Assembly: GCF_014054985.1 (NCBI RefSeq)
Contig: NZ_CP059569.1
Span: 186,001 to 250,000 of the forward strand
Origin: Kingella oralis
GTDB lineage: Bacteria > Pseudomonadota > Gammaproteobacteria > Burkholderiales > Neisseriaceae
DNA: 64,000 nucleotides
Reading direction: 5' to 3'
Shown here in pieces: positions 41,174 to 50,137 of the stretch (its first letter is position 1; every line of letters begins with the position of its first letter). Under the pieces are notes generated by a model that saw only the letters and a list, made by a program, of their open reading frames with translations, was not told where the DNA came from and made no database searches. The translations under genes and the position numbers were made by a program.

Positions 41174-41265
41174 GGCTTTTCCTTTGTGGTGGTGGGAGGC
41201 GGGGGGCATTGTACGCTTTTTGCGGCGGGTTTGCTTTACGTTCATTTACAAAATAGATTGCAAAT

Positions 41266-41298
41266 AGGCAGCCTGAAAAATGGGATTTCAGGCTGCCT
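41266..41298. terminator. Inverted DUS pair between ribB and the small membrane gene
   Basis: AGGCAGCCTGAAA and TTCAGGCTGCCT with an 8-nt loop, 9 nt before the stop of the upstream minus-strand gene's 3' end. Confidence 0.6.
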
Positions 41299-41306
41299 TT
41301 AAGGAT

Positions 41307-41597
41307 TTAAGGATGGTTTTTGTACCACATGCCCAGCGCGTAGCACACGATGCCCGCGCCGCCGAGCAGGGCAAACAGGATGCCTTTTTTGCGGGCGTTG
41401 GAGCAATGCCAATACACGCTCAGGCTGAATGTGAAAAACAGGCTGACGGCAATCCGCAGCATTTGGTGCGGTTGCTGCTGATAGCGGTTGAGCGTGTAGG
41501 TTTCGCTGAGCATGACGTAGAGCTGCCACAGCGCGGCGAGGGCGAGCAGCGGGATGGCGATGAGGATAAACAGGGCGGCAAGGTCTAGGTGGGTCAT
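41307..41597 (-). CDS. Small inner-membrane protein of unknown function
   Basis: A 96-residue protein with about three membrane segments (6-28, 48-64, 70-90: LFALLGGAGIVCYALGMWY) and a polar loop with RYQQQPHQ. No family recognised. It sits alone between pepA and ribB on the minus strand, flanked by DUS hairpins. Confidence 0.72.
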   Translation of the reverse strand: MTHLDLAALFILIAIPLLALAALWQLYVMLSETYTLNRYQQQPHQMLRIAVSLFFTFSLSVYWHCSNARKKGILFALLGGAGIVCYALGMWYKNHP

Positions 41598-41623
41598 GGT
41601 GGGGATGATGGGAACAAGATTGA

Positions 41624-41672
41624 GGCAGCCTGAAAACGAGCGAAGCGGGTAAAACGGTTTTCAGGCTGCCTT
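41624..41672. terminator. DUS terminator of pepA
   Basis: AGGCAGCCTGAAAACG and CGGTTTTCAGGCTGCCT arms separated by about 17 nt, 30 nt after the pepA stop. Confidence 0.6.
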
Positions 41673-41701
41673 TTAAGGTTGGAACGATGGCGATAACAGG
41701 C

Positions 41702-43111
41702 TTACTTCGCCTGATTGCTCAAATACTGCAACAGCAACGCCACAGGTCGCCCTGTCGCGCCTTTTTGCGCGCCCGATTTCCAAGCCGTGCCTGCGATGTC
41801 CAAATGTGCCCATTTGTAGTTCTCGGCAAAGTGCGCCAAGAAAGTGGCGGCGGTGATGGTGCCAGCGGGGCGGCCGCCGATGTTTTGCAAATCGGCGAAA
41901 TTGGATTTGAGCTGCTCTTTGTATTCAGGGAACAGCGGCAGCTGCCATGCTTTGTCGTTGCTTTCGCGCGCGGCGGCAAGCAGCGCGTCCACCAAATCTT
42001 GGTCATTGCCCATCACGCCGCTGGCAACGTGTCCCAGCGCGATGATGCACGCGCCGGTGAGCGTGGCGGCATCAATCACGGCTTGCGGTTTGAAGTTTTG
42101 CTCCACATAAGTGAGCGCGTCGCACAGCACCAAACGCCCCTCGGCATCGGTGTTCAGGTTTTCAATGGTGGTGCCGTTCATGGCTTTGACCACATCGCCC
42201 GGCTTGGACGCGCCGCCATCGGGCATATTTTCGCAAGTAGCGACCACGGTTACCAAGTTAATCGGCAGCTTGGCTTTGGCGGCGGCGATAAACGTGCCAA
42301 TCATCGCCGCCGCGCCGCACATATCGTATTTCATCTCGTCCATGCCTTCGCCTGGTTTCAACGAGATGCCGCCGCTGTCAAAGGTCAAACCCTTGCCCAC
42401 CAACACAATCGGCTCGGCGGATTTATCTGCTGCGCCAAAATAGCGCAATTCCAGCAATTTCGGCTCTTCCTTGCTGCCTTTGGCCACGCCCCAGAACGAG
42501 GGCATATTTTCGCGGATGTAGTCGCCGCCCAAAATTTTGGCTTCCGCGCCCAAGGCTTGCGCTTCGCGCGCGGCGGTTTCGGCAAGATAGGTGGGCGTGC
42601 AGATGTTGGAGCCTGTGTTGCCCAAGTCTTTGCACAGGTTCACGCCGTATAACAAGGCTTCGGCGCGGTTTAAGGCAGCCTGAATTTCATCGCCGTGCTG
42701 CGCGTGCACAAACTGCACCTGCGCCAATTTGGCGGGGCTGGCTTCTTTTTTGAAGCGGTCAAAACGGTACACCGCCTCGCCAATCGCCGCCACCAACGCG
42801 GCCACCACGCGCGGCGCGTTTTCGGCGCAGAACGGGCTTAAATCCACCGCCACCGCCGCTTGCTTTTGCGCCCACGCGGCGGCTTCTTTGGCGGCTTTTT
42901 GCAAGGTTTCGGTGGCCAAATCGGCAAAACGCAGCACGGCAATGCTTTTCAGGCTGCCTGAAACGGGCAGTTTGGTTTCGGCAAAGCTGTCTTTTTCTTC
43001 CAAGCTGTGGCACAAAAGCTGGGCGGTTTCATCGTTTAGCTGGCCCGCTTCGGTGCAGACAAACAATTGCGCGGCTTCGGGCTGCGCGGCGGCGGCAAGG
43101 GTAAATTGCAT
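41702..43111 (-). CDS. pepA: Leucyl aminopeptidase (M17)
   Basis: The 469-residue protein has the M17 metal and catalytic motifs: VLVGKGLTFDSGGISLKPG, MKYDMCGAA, and NTDAEGRLVLCDALTYVE. It is a hexameric zinc/manganese peptidase that removes N-terminal residues from peptides. The start MQFTLAAAAQ has AAGGAAACCCC before it. Two DUS encode SGSLKS and the AALNRA region. No competing assignment. Confidence 0.95.
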   Translation of the reverse strand: MQFTLAAAAQPEAAQLFVCTEAGQLNDETAQLLCHSLEEKDSFAETKLPVSGSLKSIAVLRFADLATETLQKAAKEAAAWAQKQAAVAVDLSPFCAENAPRVVAALVAAIGEAVYRFDRFKKEASPAKLAQVQFVHAQHGDEIQAALNRAEALLYGVNLCKDLGNTGSNICTPTYLAETAAREAQALGAEAKILGGDYIRENMPSFWGVAKGSKEEPKLLELRYFGAADKSAEPIVLVGKGLTFDSGGISLKPGEGMDEMKYDMCGAAAMIGTFIAAAKAKLPINLVTVVATCENMPDGGASKPGDVVKAMNGTTIENLNTDAEGRLVLCDALTYVEQNFKPQAVIDAATLTGACIIALGHVASGVMGNDQDLVDALLAAARESNDKAWQLPLFPEYKEQLKSNFADLQNIGGRPAGTITAATFLAHFAENYKWAHLDIAGTAWKSGAQKGATGRPVALLLQYLSNQAK

Positions 43112-43537
43112 GGGGTTTCCTTTGTGGACGAGTTGCAGAAAGGGCAAATTATACGCGCGAGGCGGGCGGCGTAGCAAAGCGGGGTGGCGAAGCGAAAACG
43201 AGCGGTGGCGGGCAAATCTTGTTGCCCTTCTTTTCAGGCTGCCTCAACCCTTCGCGTAGTTTGCAACAGAACATGGCGTATCGCCGCCATACCCACTCTT
43301 GGCGTTGCTGTGGCGCAAGCGTTTCGGGCTGCCTTTGGGCATTGTAGAGGCAGCCTGAAAACCAAAACCGCTTGGTGTTGAGCCATGCGGTTTTTTGCTG
43401 GATAGATTGGATTTCAGGCTGCCTCAACCCTTCGCAACTGTTTAATACTGCCACCCATTCCCCTACGTCCAGCCGAACGCAGCGTCCTTTTTTCGGAAAC
43501 AAGCGTGAGCTTGTCCGACGACGCGCAAAGTTTATCC

Positions 43538-43634
43538 GTAGGTCGGGCATTTATGCCCGACAAACACGGGCATATTTATCTTAAATACGACACAACGCAC
43601 AACTAAAAACGTCGGGCATAAATGTCCGATCTAC
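43538..43634. repeat. REPIN-like GTAG palindrome, copy D (longest)
   Basis: GTAGGTCGGGCATTTATGCCCGAC and its inverted partner (ending GATCTAC) enclose a 50-bp AT-rich spacer that is shared, in reverse, with copy C. Confidence 0.8.
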
Positions 43635-43783
43635 TGGGGTTTTGCAACAGTTTCAGGCTGCCTAAACGCGAGCGCAAAGGCTTGGGCAGCCTGAAACATC
43701 AACCCGCGCCTCCTACGGCTTGCTTGCAAGCCGTGCACATGGCAAATATTCAGACTGCCCCCGCTATGCAAACATAGGAAAAC

Positions 43784-43890
43784 TATAGTTGACTAAAATA
43801 AAAATGAGACAAGGCGCCAGCGTCCGCCGTATACGAACAGTACATCAGGGCGTTGGCAACGCCGTATCATTGCGATTTTAATCAACTATA
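43784..43890. mobile_element. 107-bp MITE candidate with TATAGTTGA termini
   Basis: TATAGTTGACTAAAAT at one end and its near-perfect complement ATTTTAATCAACTATA at the other bound a GC-rich core with further inverted parts (GGCGTTGGCAACGCC). Size, terminal repeats and TA-ending borders fit a non-autonomous element moved by an IS630/mariner-type transposase, similar to TATAGTGGATTAAAT-ended repeats of Neisseria. No transposase gene is present. Confidence 0.6.
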
Positions 43891-43950
43891 AATTGAGCAA
43901 ACCCACAAGATTGCATACAATGCCGCCATTTTTCCCTGCGAGAACCGCCC

Positions 43951-44910
43951 ATGAAACACGCCAAAATCCTCGGCACCGGCAGCTACCTGCCTGCCCAACG
44001 CGTTACCAACGAAGAACTCGCCCGGCGCGTTGACACATCCGACGAATGGATAACCACGCGCACGGGCATCAAAGCCCGCCACATCGCCGCCGAACACGAA
44101 AAAACCAGCGACTTGGCACACGCCGCCGCCCTCCGCGCATTAGACGATGCCGGCATTGCCGCCGGCGAGATTGACTTAATCATCGTGGCCACCGCCACGC
44201 CCGATATGCAGTTCCCCGCCACTGCGACCATCGTGCAGCAAAAGCTCGGCGTTTCAGGCTGCCCCGCGTTTGACGTGCAAGCCGTGTGCGCGGGCTTTGT
44301 ATACGCGATGGCAACCGCCAACGCCTACATCAAAAGCGGCATGGCAAAGAAAGCTCTGGTGATTGGCGCGGACACGTTCAGCCGCATCATGGATTGGAGC
44401 GACCGCCGCACCTGCGTGCTCTTCGGCGACGGCGCAGGCGCGGTGGTGCTGGGCGCAAGCGACGAAGCGGGCATCATCCACAGCAAATTGCACGCCGACG
44501 GCAACTATTTATCGCTGCTCAACACGCCCGCGCAAATCGCCGATGGCGCAATATGCGGCACGCCGTTTTTGCAAATGGACGGGCAAGGCGTGTTCAAATT
44601 CGCGGTGAAACAGCTGGCCGCTGTTGCCGACGAAGTGTTGCAGGAAGCGGGCTACACCGCCGAACAAATCGATTGGCTGGTGCCGCACCAAGCCAACAAG
44701 CGCATTATCGATGCCACCGCCAAGCATCTGGGCTTGCCCGAAGAAAAAATCATCCTCACCGTGCAGGAACACGCCAACACCTCCGCAGCCTCCATCCCGC
44801 TCGCGCTGGATGCAGGCATTAAAGACGGGCGCATCCGGCGCGGGCAACATCTGATGATGGAAGGCATCGGCGGCGGCTTCGCTTGGGGCGCGATGCTGGT
44901 TCGGTATTAA
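43951..44910 (+). CDS. fabH: Beta-ketoacyl-ACP synthase III (housekeeping)
   Basis: A 319-residue FabH of usual length. The triad Cys lies in AVCAGFVYAM, His in WLVPHQANKRI and Asn in EHANTSAASIPLAL; the C-terminus GGGFAWGAMLVRY is the family signature. It starts fatty acid synthesis by condensing acetyl-CoA with malonyl-ACP. It is alone here, not next to plsX as in many genomes, and 60 nt downstream of the MITE, whose end may provide promoter sequence (TATAAATT). Confidence 0.96.
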   Translation: MKHAKILGTGSYLPAQRVTNEELARRVDTSDEWITTRTGIKARHIAAEHEKTSDLAHAAALRALDDAGIAAGEIDLIIVATATPDMQFPATATIVQQKLGVSGCPAFDVQAVCAGFVYAMATANAYIKSGMAKKALVIGADTFSRIMDWSDRRTCVLFGDGAGAVVLGASDEAGIIHSKLHADGNYLSLLNTPAQIADGAICGTPFLQMDGQGVFKFAVKQLAAVADEVLQEAGYTAEQIDWLVPHQANKRIIDATAKHLGLPEEKIILTVQEHANTSAASIPLALDAGIKDGRIRRGQHLMMEGIGGGFAWGAMLVRY

Positions 44911-45082
44911 GACTTGCCCGCAAGCCAACCCGCCATGCTTTTCAGGCTGCCTCAAACCATTCGGATTCAGGCAGCCTGAAAAGCGTTTGCGTTGCAGCCA
45001 AGCGCGGCGGCAGCGGGCGGATTGCCCGTTGATACGATGCCGAAAGGGTAAACAACGCGGCGGGTTCTGCAAATACGCACAA

Positions 45083-45121
45083 AGGCAGCCTGAAACGGGT
45101 TAATCCGTTTTCAGGCTGCCT
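45083..45121. terminator. DUS terminator between fabH and hldD
   Basis: AGGCAGCCTGAAACGG and CCGTTTTCAGGCTGCCT form a long stem with a 6-nt loop and TTTTG after it. Another reversed/forward DUS pair lies at 44940-44982. Confidence 0.75.
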
Positions 45122-45171
45122 TTTGTTATCGTTGGTTAAAACCAAATTGCGATTTCAATCAACGCTATTGC

Positions 45172-46173
45172 CTATTCTGCCTGTTCCAGCAGCCAAGCCA
45201 CATAGCGTTCCACGCCTTGCTCTACGGTGTAAAAATCATCGGCGTAGCCGGCGGCACGCAGTTTCTCGGTATCGGCTTGGGTGAACGATTGGTATTTGCC
45301 CGCCAAATCTTCGGGGAAGGGGATATAGCGGATAAGCTGCTGCTCCACCAATTCCGCCAACGACAGCTTGGGCTTGCCCTCGGCGGCGCGGCAGGCGTTC
45401 ACGGTGGCGGCGGCGAGGTCGTTAAACGGCTGGCTGCGCCCCGTGCCAAGGTTGAAAATGCCTGATTTTTCAAAATTGTCAAAGAAATACAGGTTCACTT
45501 TGGCGACGTCTTCCACGCTGACGAAATCGCGGCTGTGTTCGCCGTTGCCGTAGTTTTCGTATGCGCCAAACAGGTTCACATAGCCTTGGCTGCGGTATTG
45601 GTTGAAATGGTGGTAGGCGACGGATGCCATGCGTCCTTTGTGCTGCTCGCGCATGCCGTACACGTTGAAATAGCGGAAGCCGACAACTTGGGCGGTCAAA
45701 CCTTGCGCGATGCGCCGGCGGACCACTTGGTCAAACAAAAATTTGGAATAGCCGTAAACGTTGAGCGGCTTTTCCAGCGCGCGCTCTTCGCGGAACGCTG
45801 TGCCTTTGCCGTAAACCGCCGCGCTGCTGGCGTATAAAAAGGGGATGCGCTCGTCTTGGCACCAATCCAGCAGGTCCAGGCTGTATTGGTAGTTGTTTTC
45901 CATCATGTATTGCCCGTTGTGTTCCATGGTGTTGCTGCACGCGCCTTGGTGGAACACGGCGCGGATGTCGTGCGGAACGAGGTGTTCGCGCACTTGGCGG
46001 ATGAATTCGTGTTTGTCGAGATAATGTGCGATGTCGCAATCGGCAAGGTTGCGGAATTTGTGCCCGTTGGTCAGGTTGTCCACGGCGATGATGTCGGTTT
46101 CGCCGCGCCGGTTGAGCGCTTTGACGATGTTGCTGCCGATAAAGCCGGCTGCGCCTGTTACGATGATGGTCAT
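45172..46173 (-). CDS. hldD: ADP-L-glycero-D-manno-heptose 6-epimerase
   Basis: The 333-residue extended SDR has TGAAGFIGSN (6-15), the YASSAAVYG region and the catalytic Y-x-x-x-K in YGYSKFLFDQ, and ends VAWLLEQAE. It makes ADP-L-glycero-beta-D-manno-heptose, the donor for inner-core lipo-oligosaccharide. It is the second gene of a minus-strand heptose pair after hldA, with a DUS hairpin at about 46238-46277 between them. Confidence 0.96.
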   Translation of the reverse strand: MTIIVTGAAGFIGSNIVKALNRRGETDIIAVDNLTNGHKFRNLADCDIAHYLDKHEFIRQVREHLVPHDIRAVFHQGACSNTMEHNGQYMMENNYQYSLDLLDWCQDERIPFLYASSAAVYGKGTAFREERALEKPLNVYGYSKFLFDQVVRRRIAQGLTAQVVGFRYFNVYGMREQHKGRMASVAYHHFNQYRSQGYVNLFGAYENYGNGEHSRDFVSVEDVAKVNLYFFDNFEKSGIFNLGTGRSQPFNDLAAATVNACRAAEGKPKLSLAELVEQQLIRYIPFPEDLAGKYQSFTQADTEKLRAAGYADDFYTVEQGVERYVAWLLEQAE

Positions 46174-46237
46174 GTTGGGATTCCTTTATGTGTGGCTGAA
46201 CTGTGTGAGTAAAACGTTGTTTTTAAGCGTTTCGTGG

Positions 46238-46278
46238 TTTTCAGGCTGCCTATGCGTGCTGAAAAGGCAGCCTGAAAA
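46238..46278. terminator. Inverted DUS pair between hldA and hldD
   Basis: TTTTCAGGCTGCCT and AGGCAGCCTGAAAA arms with a short loop just after hldA on the minus strand. Confidence 0.6.
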
Positions 46279-46285
46279 CGGGGTT

Positions 46286-47236
46286 TTATACTGCCAACGC
46301 CTGTTCCAGCTCGGCAAACGAACACACCGCCGTGCCCAGCTTGGCTACGACCACGCCCGCCGCGGCGTTTGCCGTGTGCATGGCTTCGGGCAGCGTGTAG
46401 CCTGCGGCAAGGCTCAGCCCCATCGCGGCGATGACGGTGTCGCCTGCGCCCGATACGTCGTACACCTCTTGGGCGCGGGTGGGCTGGTGGGTTTGCCCGT
46501 CGGCGCGGTAGAGCGTCATGCCTTCTTCGCTGCGCGTTACCAGCAGCGCGTCCAAGCCCAGCGTTTCGCGCAAGCCTTGCGCTTTGGCGGTTAGGCCCGC
46601 TTCGTTTTCCCAGCCGCCTGCGGCATCGCGCAACTCGGCGCGGTTGGGGGTAAGCAGCGTGGCGCCTGCATATTTGCTGAAATCCGTACCTTTGGGGTCG
46701 ATTAACACGGGCTTGCCCGCGGCGCGGGCGGCGGCAATCATGGCGGCGACTTCGTTTAGCACGCCTTTGCCGTAGTCCGACAAAATCACGGCATCGTATT
46801 GGGACACGAGTTCGGCGTATTGTTGCCGCACGGTTTTCAGGCTGCCCAAATCGGGCGCGGCTTCAAAATCCAAGCGGATAAGCTGTTGGTTGCGCGCCAA
46901 CACGCGCAGTTTGAGCGTGGTGGGCGCGGCGGAGCTGCGAATCAGATGGCCGGCGATGTTGTCTTGCGCCAGCAGCTCGGACAGCGTGTCGGCGGCTTCG
47001 TCTTCGCCCACCACCGCCAACAGCGCAGCTTGCCCGCCCAACGCGGCGATGTTGCGCGCCACGTTCGCTGCCCCGCCTGCGCGGTGTTCGGTTTGCCCGA
47101 TTTTGGCAACCGGCACGGGGGCTTCGGGCGAGATGCGCGACACGTCGCCAAACCAGTATTGGTCCAGCATCACATCGCCTGCCACCAGTACTTTGGCAGC
47201 CTGAAAACGGGATAGGGCGGGCATAAAGTTGGGCAT
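46286..47236 (-). CDS. hldA: D-glycero-beta-D-manno-heptose-7-phosphate kinase
   Basis: A 316-residue PfkB-family kinase: VLVAGDVMLDQYWFGDVSRISPEAPVPV at the start, GGAANVARNIAALGG, and the DVSGAGDTVIAAM catalytic signature. It has only the kinase part; the adenylyltransferase domain of HldE is absent, so a separate hldC is expected elsewhere, as in Neisseria. It phosphorylates heptose 7-phosphate at O1. The internal DUS encodes LGSLKTV. Confidence 0.93.
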   Translation of the reverse strand: MPNFMPALSRFQAAKVLVAGDVMLDQYWFGDVSRISPEAPVPVAKIGQTEHRAGGAANVARNIAALGGQAALLAVVGEDEAADTLSELLAQDNIAGHLIRSSAAPTTLKLRVLARNQQLIRLDFEAAPDLGSLKTVRQQYAELVSQYDAVILSDYGKGVLNEVAAMIAAARAAGKPVLIDPKGTDFSKYAGATLLTPNRAELRDAAGGWENEAGLTAKAQGLRETLGLDALLVTRSEEGMTLYRADGQTHQPTRAQEVYDVSGAGDTVIAAMGLSLAAGYTLPEAMHTANAAAGVVVAKLGTAVCSFAELEQALAV

Positions 47237-47305
47237 TTTTAGTGCTTCCAGTTGTAAATAGAGCGGAAATTGTACCATGTAGGGCAACAGATGGGAAAGG
47301 TTGCC

Positions 47306-48796
47306 TCAAATCGCGCGCCGAAAGCCGATTGCCTGCAAAACATGCCCGCGCGTTACCACCGTGTCGCCCGCCAAATCCGCCAGCGTGCGCGACACGCGCA
47401 AAATGCGGTGGAAGCTACGCGCCGACAGCGATAATTTTTCCAGCATCTGCGCCAAAGCTTGCTTGGCTTCATCGTCGATTTGCGCCAGCGTGTCCAATTC
47501 GCTGGGCAGCAGTTTGGCGTTGGTTTTGCCCTGCCGTTGATATTGGATGTCGCGCGCGCGTATCACCCGCTGGCGCACGGCCGCGCTGCTTTCGCCCGCT
47601 TGGCTGCTGGTCAAATCCGCCGCGGGCAGCACGGGCACTTCAATCGTTAAATCGATGCGGTCCAACAGCGGGCCAGAAATTTTGTCGCGGTAGCGTTTCA
47701 CCGCATCGGGCGTGCAGCGGCAAGGCTTGGTGGGATGCCCCAAATAGCCGCAGGGGCAAGGGTTCATGGCGGCAACCAGTTGGAATTTCGCGGGATAGGT
47801 TACTTGGCGCGCGGCGCGGGAGATATGGATTTGCCCGCTTTCCAACGGGTCGCGCAGCATTTCCAAGACTTTGCGGTCAAACTCGGGCAGCTCGTCTAAA
47901 AACAGCACGCCGTGCGTTGCCAACGATATTTCTCCCGGCCGCGGGTCGGAGCCGCCGCCCACCAGCGCGGCGGAGCTGGCGGAATTGTGCACCATCCGCA
48001 TCGGGCGTTCGCGGCTGAAATCGTGCGCGTGCTGCGGCAAAAGCGAGCGCAACGCCCACACTTCAATCTGCTCATCGGCGGTGAGCGGTGGCAAAATCGT
48101 GGGCAAACGCTGCGCCAGCATGGATTTGCCCGTGCCCGGCGGGCCGACCATCAGCAGGCTGTGCCCGCCCGCCGCCGCGATTTCCAACGCCAAACGTGCC
48201 GTGTGCTGCCCTTTCACGTCTTTCAAATCCAGCGTGTTGCGGTTTTCAGGCTGCCTCTGGCGGCTTTGCGCGCGCGGCAGCGGTTCAAGGCGGTTTAAAT
48301 GCGCCGCCACCGCATTCAGGCTGCCCGCGCCATAGGCTTCAATATTCGGCATCATGGCAACCTGCTCCGCGTTATCCTCGGGCAACACAAACGCCCGCCC
48401 CGCTTGCTGCCCCTGCCAAGCCATCGCCAACGCGCCGCGAATTGGGCGCAAACTGCCCGACAAAGCCAATTCGCCCGCAAATTCATAACGCGCCAAATCA
48501 TCAGGGTTCACTTGCCCGCTTGCCGCCAAAATGCCAATCGCAATCGGCAAATCAAACCGCCCCGACTCTTTGGGCAAATCGGCAGGCGCAAGGTTCACCG
48601 TGATTTTTTGCGCGGGAAAGGCAAAACCGCTTTGCAAAATCGCCGCGCGCACGCGGTCGCGGCTTTCTTTCACTTCGGTGTCGGGCAGCCCCACAATGTT
48701 AAATTGCGGCAAGCCATTGGCAAGATGCGTTTCCACCTCCACCAACGGCGCATCCATGCCGCTAAGCGCACGGCTGTTTACCACGGAAAAAGTCAT
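47306..48796 (-). CDS. comM: YifB/ComM family AAA+ helicase for natural transformation
   Basis: The 496-residue protein has an N-terminal Lon/ChlI-like domain (1-165), a Walker A GPPGTGKSM, Walker B VLFLDELPEF, and the Mg-chelatase-like C-terminal part with a cysteine cluster (CPCGYLGHPTKPCRC). ComM promotes branch migration during recombination of transforming DNA. That fits a DUS-rich, naturally competent genome. A DUS encodes RQPENRN in the linker between domains. Confidence 0.93.
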   Translation of the reverse strand: MTFSVVNSRALSGMDAPLVEVETHLANGLPQFNIVGLPDTEVKESRDRVRAAILQSGFAFPAQKITVNLAPADLPKESGRFDLPIAIGILAASGQVNPDDLARYEFAGELALSGSLRPIRGALAMAWQGQQAGRAFVLPEDNAEQVAMMPNIEAYGAGSLNAVAAHLNRLEPLPRAQSRQRQPENRNTLDLKDVKGQHTARLALEIAAAGGHSLLMVGPPGTGKSMLAQRLPTILPPLTADEQIEVWALRSLLPQHAHDFSRERPMRMVHNSASSAALVGGGSDPRPGEISLATHGVLFLDELPEFDRKVLEMLRDPLESGQIHISRAARQVTYPAKFQLVAAMNPCPCGYLGHPTKPCRCTPDAVKRYRDKISGPLLDRIDLTIEVPVLPAADLTSSQAGESSAAVRQRVIRARDIQYQRQGKTNAKLLPSELDTLAQIDDEAKQALAQMLEKLSLSARSFHRILRVSRTLADLAGDTVVTRGHVLQAIGFRRAI

Positions 48797-49112
48797 ATCA
48801 TCGGTCTGTAAAGAAAATGTTAAACCGCCGATTTTAAGCCATTTGCCCGCAAAGCAGGCGAAAATTTGGGCTGCATCCGTTTTCAGGCTGCCTCAGAATC
48901 CGCGTTTGCAACAACCCCAAATCCAAGCCAAACTTTAAATTTGCATAGGCAAAGCGAATACAGCTTCTTAATGCAATCACACAAAATTTAACGCCCAACC
49001 ACGCCGAACAGCCTCAAAAACAACCGCCAAGCAAAACAAATTTTGCTACAATGCACGGCTATTTTAGCCACCGAGGCAGCCTGAAAACACCATTATGCAA
49101 CCAAGGAATTTT
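48797..49112. other. Divergent intergenic region between comM and the SPOR gene
   Basis: This 316-bp stretch contains a reversed DUS at about 48880, an AT-rich section, the SPOR promoter element (49044-49052) and a DUS directly before the SPOR gene (49073-49087). No gene is seen. Confidence 0.6.
49044..49052 (+). promoter_or_regulatory. Extended -10 of the SPOR-dsbA operon
   Basis: TGCTACAAT (TGn-TACAAT) lies 61 nt before the SPOR start; no good -35. Confidence 0.45.
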
Positions 49113-50117
49113 ATGCACGCAAAACATCAACAAGGCAAAGGCTTATTTAGCTTTATGGCAGGCTCAATCGCCGCATTGATTGCCATTGCAGGCGTATTGT
49201 TCACATTAAACAACAACAAAGCGCGCGACTTCAAAGACCCCGCCACCAGCAGACAGCAGCCCGCCGCCGCAAGCAGCCAAACCGAAGTGCTGCTGCCCGG
49301 CAACGTGCCCGCCAGCGCCGCCAAGCCAACCGACAATACCCGCACCACGCCCGCATTGGAAGACAACGAACCCCTCGTCGCCTCCGCCCCACGTGCGCGC
49401 CCCCCCAAACCGCGCGAAGAAACCGAACCCGCACTGATTGATGAACAACCCAATGCAAACAAAGACAAATCCAAAAAAACCGAAACCGCCCGCCGCCCGC
49501 CCGACATGATGGACGACCCTGTGTTGGGCGACAGCACCGAAACCGAAACCCCGCGCGACACCAAGCCGCGCAAACCCGAAACCAAACCCGCCGACAGCAA
49601 AGCCGACAATCGGCAGCCTGAAAAAGCCAAACTCAGCGAAGCCGAAAAACGCCGCCGCCAGCAAGAAGACCTTGCCGACCGCAACGCCAAGCCCACCGCC
49701 GAGCAAATTCTCAACAGCGGCAGCATAGAAAAAGCCCGCGAAGTCGCCCGCCAAGAAGCGCAGGCCAAACGCGCCAAACAACGCGCCGCCGAAGAAGCCC
49801 AAGCCAACAAAGCCGACCGCGCGCCCGCCCAAGCCAGAGAAAGCAAAAGCGACCAGCCCGCCGCCGCGCAAAACAAAACCGGCAACAAAACAGACCGCAC
49901 CACCGTGCAAGCAGGCGCTTACAACAGCCGCCAAGCCGCCGAAGCGCAGCGCGCCAAACTCGCGCTTATGGGTGTCAACACCCAAATCGTGGAAGTGCAA
50001 AGCAACGGCAAAACGCTCTACCGCGTGCAAACGCGCGGCATGGACAGCAACCGCGCCAACCAAGTGCGCGAAACCCTGCAACAAAACGGCATAAACAGCA
50101 TCCCTCGCAAACAATAA
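49113..50117 (+). CDS. SPOR-domain cell-division protein (FtsN-like)
   Basis: A 334-residue bitopic protein: short cytoplasmic start, a membrane segment (FSFMAGSIAALIAIAGVLFTL, about 12-32), a long Pro/Lys/Glu/Ala-rich linker (35-255) and a C-terminal SPOR domain (about 262-334, TTVQAGAYNSRQAAEAQRAKLALMG). SPOR domains bind denuded septal peptidoglycan, and FtsN-like proteins trigger septal synthesis. The ATG at 49113 has AAGGA at 5 nt; an upstream ATG at 49095 is less likely. It is followed 20 nt later by dsbA. Confidence 0.88.
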   Translation: MHAKHQQGKGLFSFMAGSIAALIAIAGVLFTLNNNKARDFKDPATSRQQPAAASSQTEVLLPGNVPASAAKPTDNTRTTPALEDNEPLVASAPRARPPKPREETEPALIDEQPNANKDKSKKTETARRPPDMMDDPVLGDSTETETPRDTKPRKPETKPADSKADNRQPEKAKLSEAEKRRRQQEDLADRNAKPTAEQILNSGSIEKAREVARQEAQAKRAKQRAAEEAQANKADRAPAQARESKSDQPAAAQNKTGNKTDRTTVQAGAYNSRQAAEAQRAKLALMGVNTQIVEVQSNGKTLYRVQTRGMDSNRANQVRETLQQNGINSIPRKQ

Positions 50118-50137
50118 TCTTCATATAAGGAAAAGCC

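Larger units (their letters stand above)
43112..43950. other. 839-bp intergenic region with repeats
   Basis: The gap between pepA (minus) and fabH (plus) holds at least five DUS, a REPIN-like element (43538-43634) and a MITE candidate (43784-43890). Open frames in it are mostly made of DUS and repeats. I see no convincing gene. Confidence 0.65.

Noticed and set aside
41174..41300. FMN riboswitch upstream of ribB
   Set aside because: The leader is short and lacks the conserved RFN elements.
43149..43550. Minus-strand open frame of 133 codons between pepA and fabH
   Set aside because: It is assembled from several DUS and repeat pieces and shows no recognisable domain or ribosome site.
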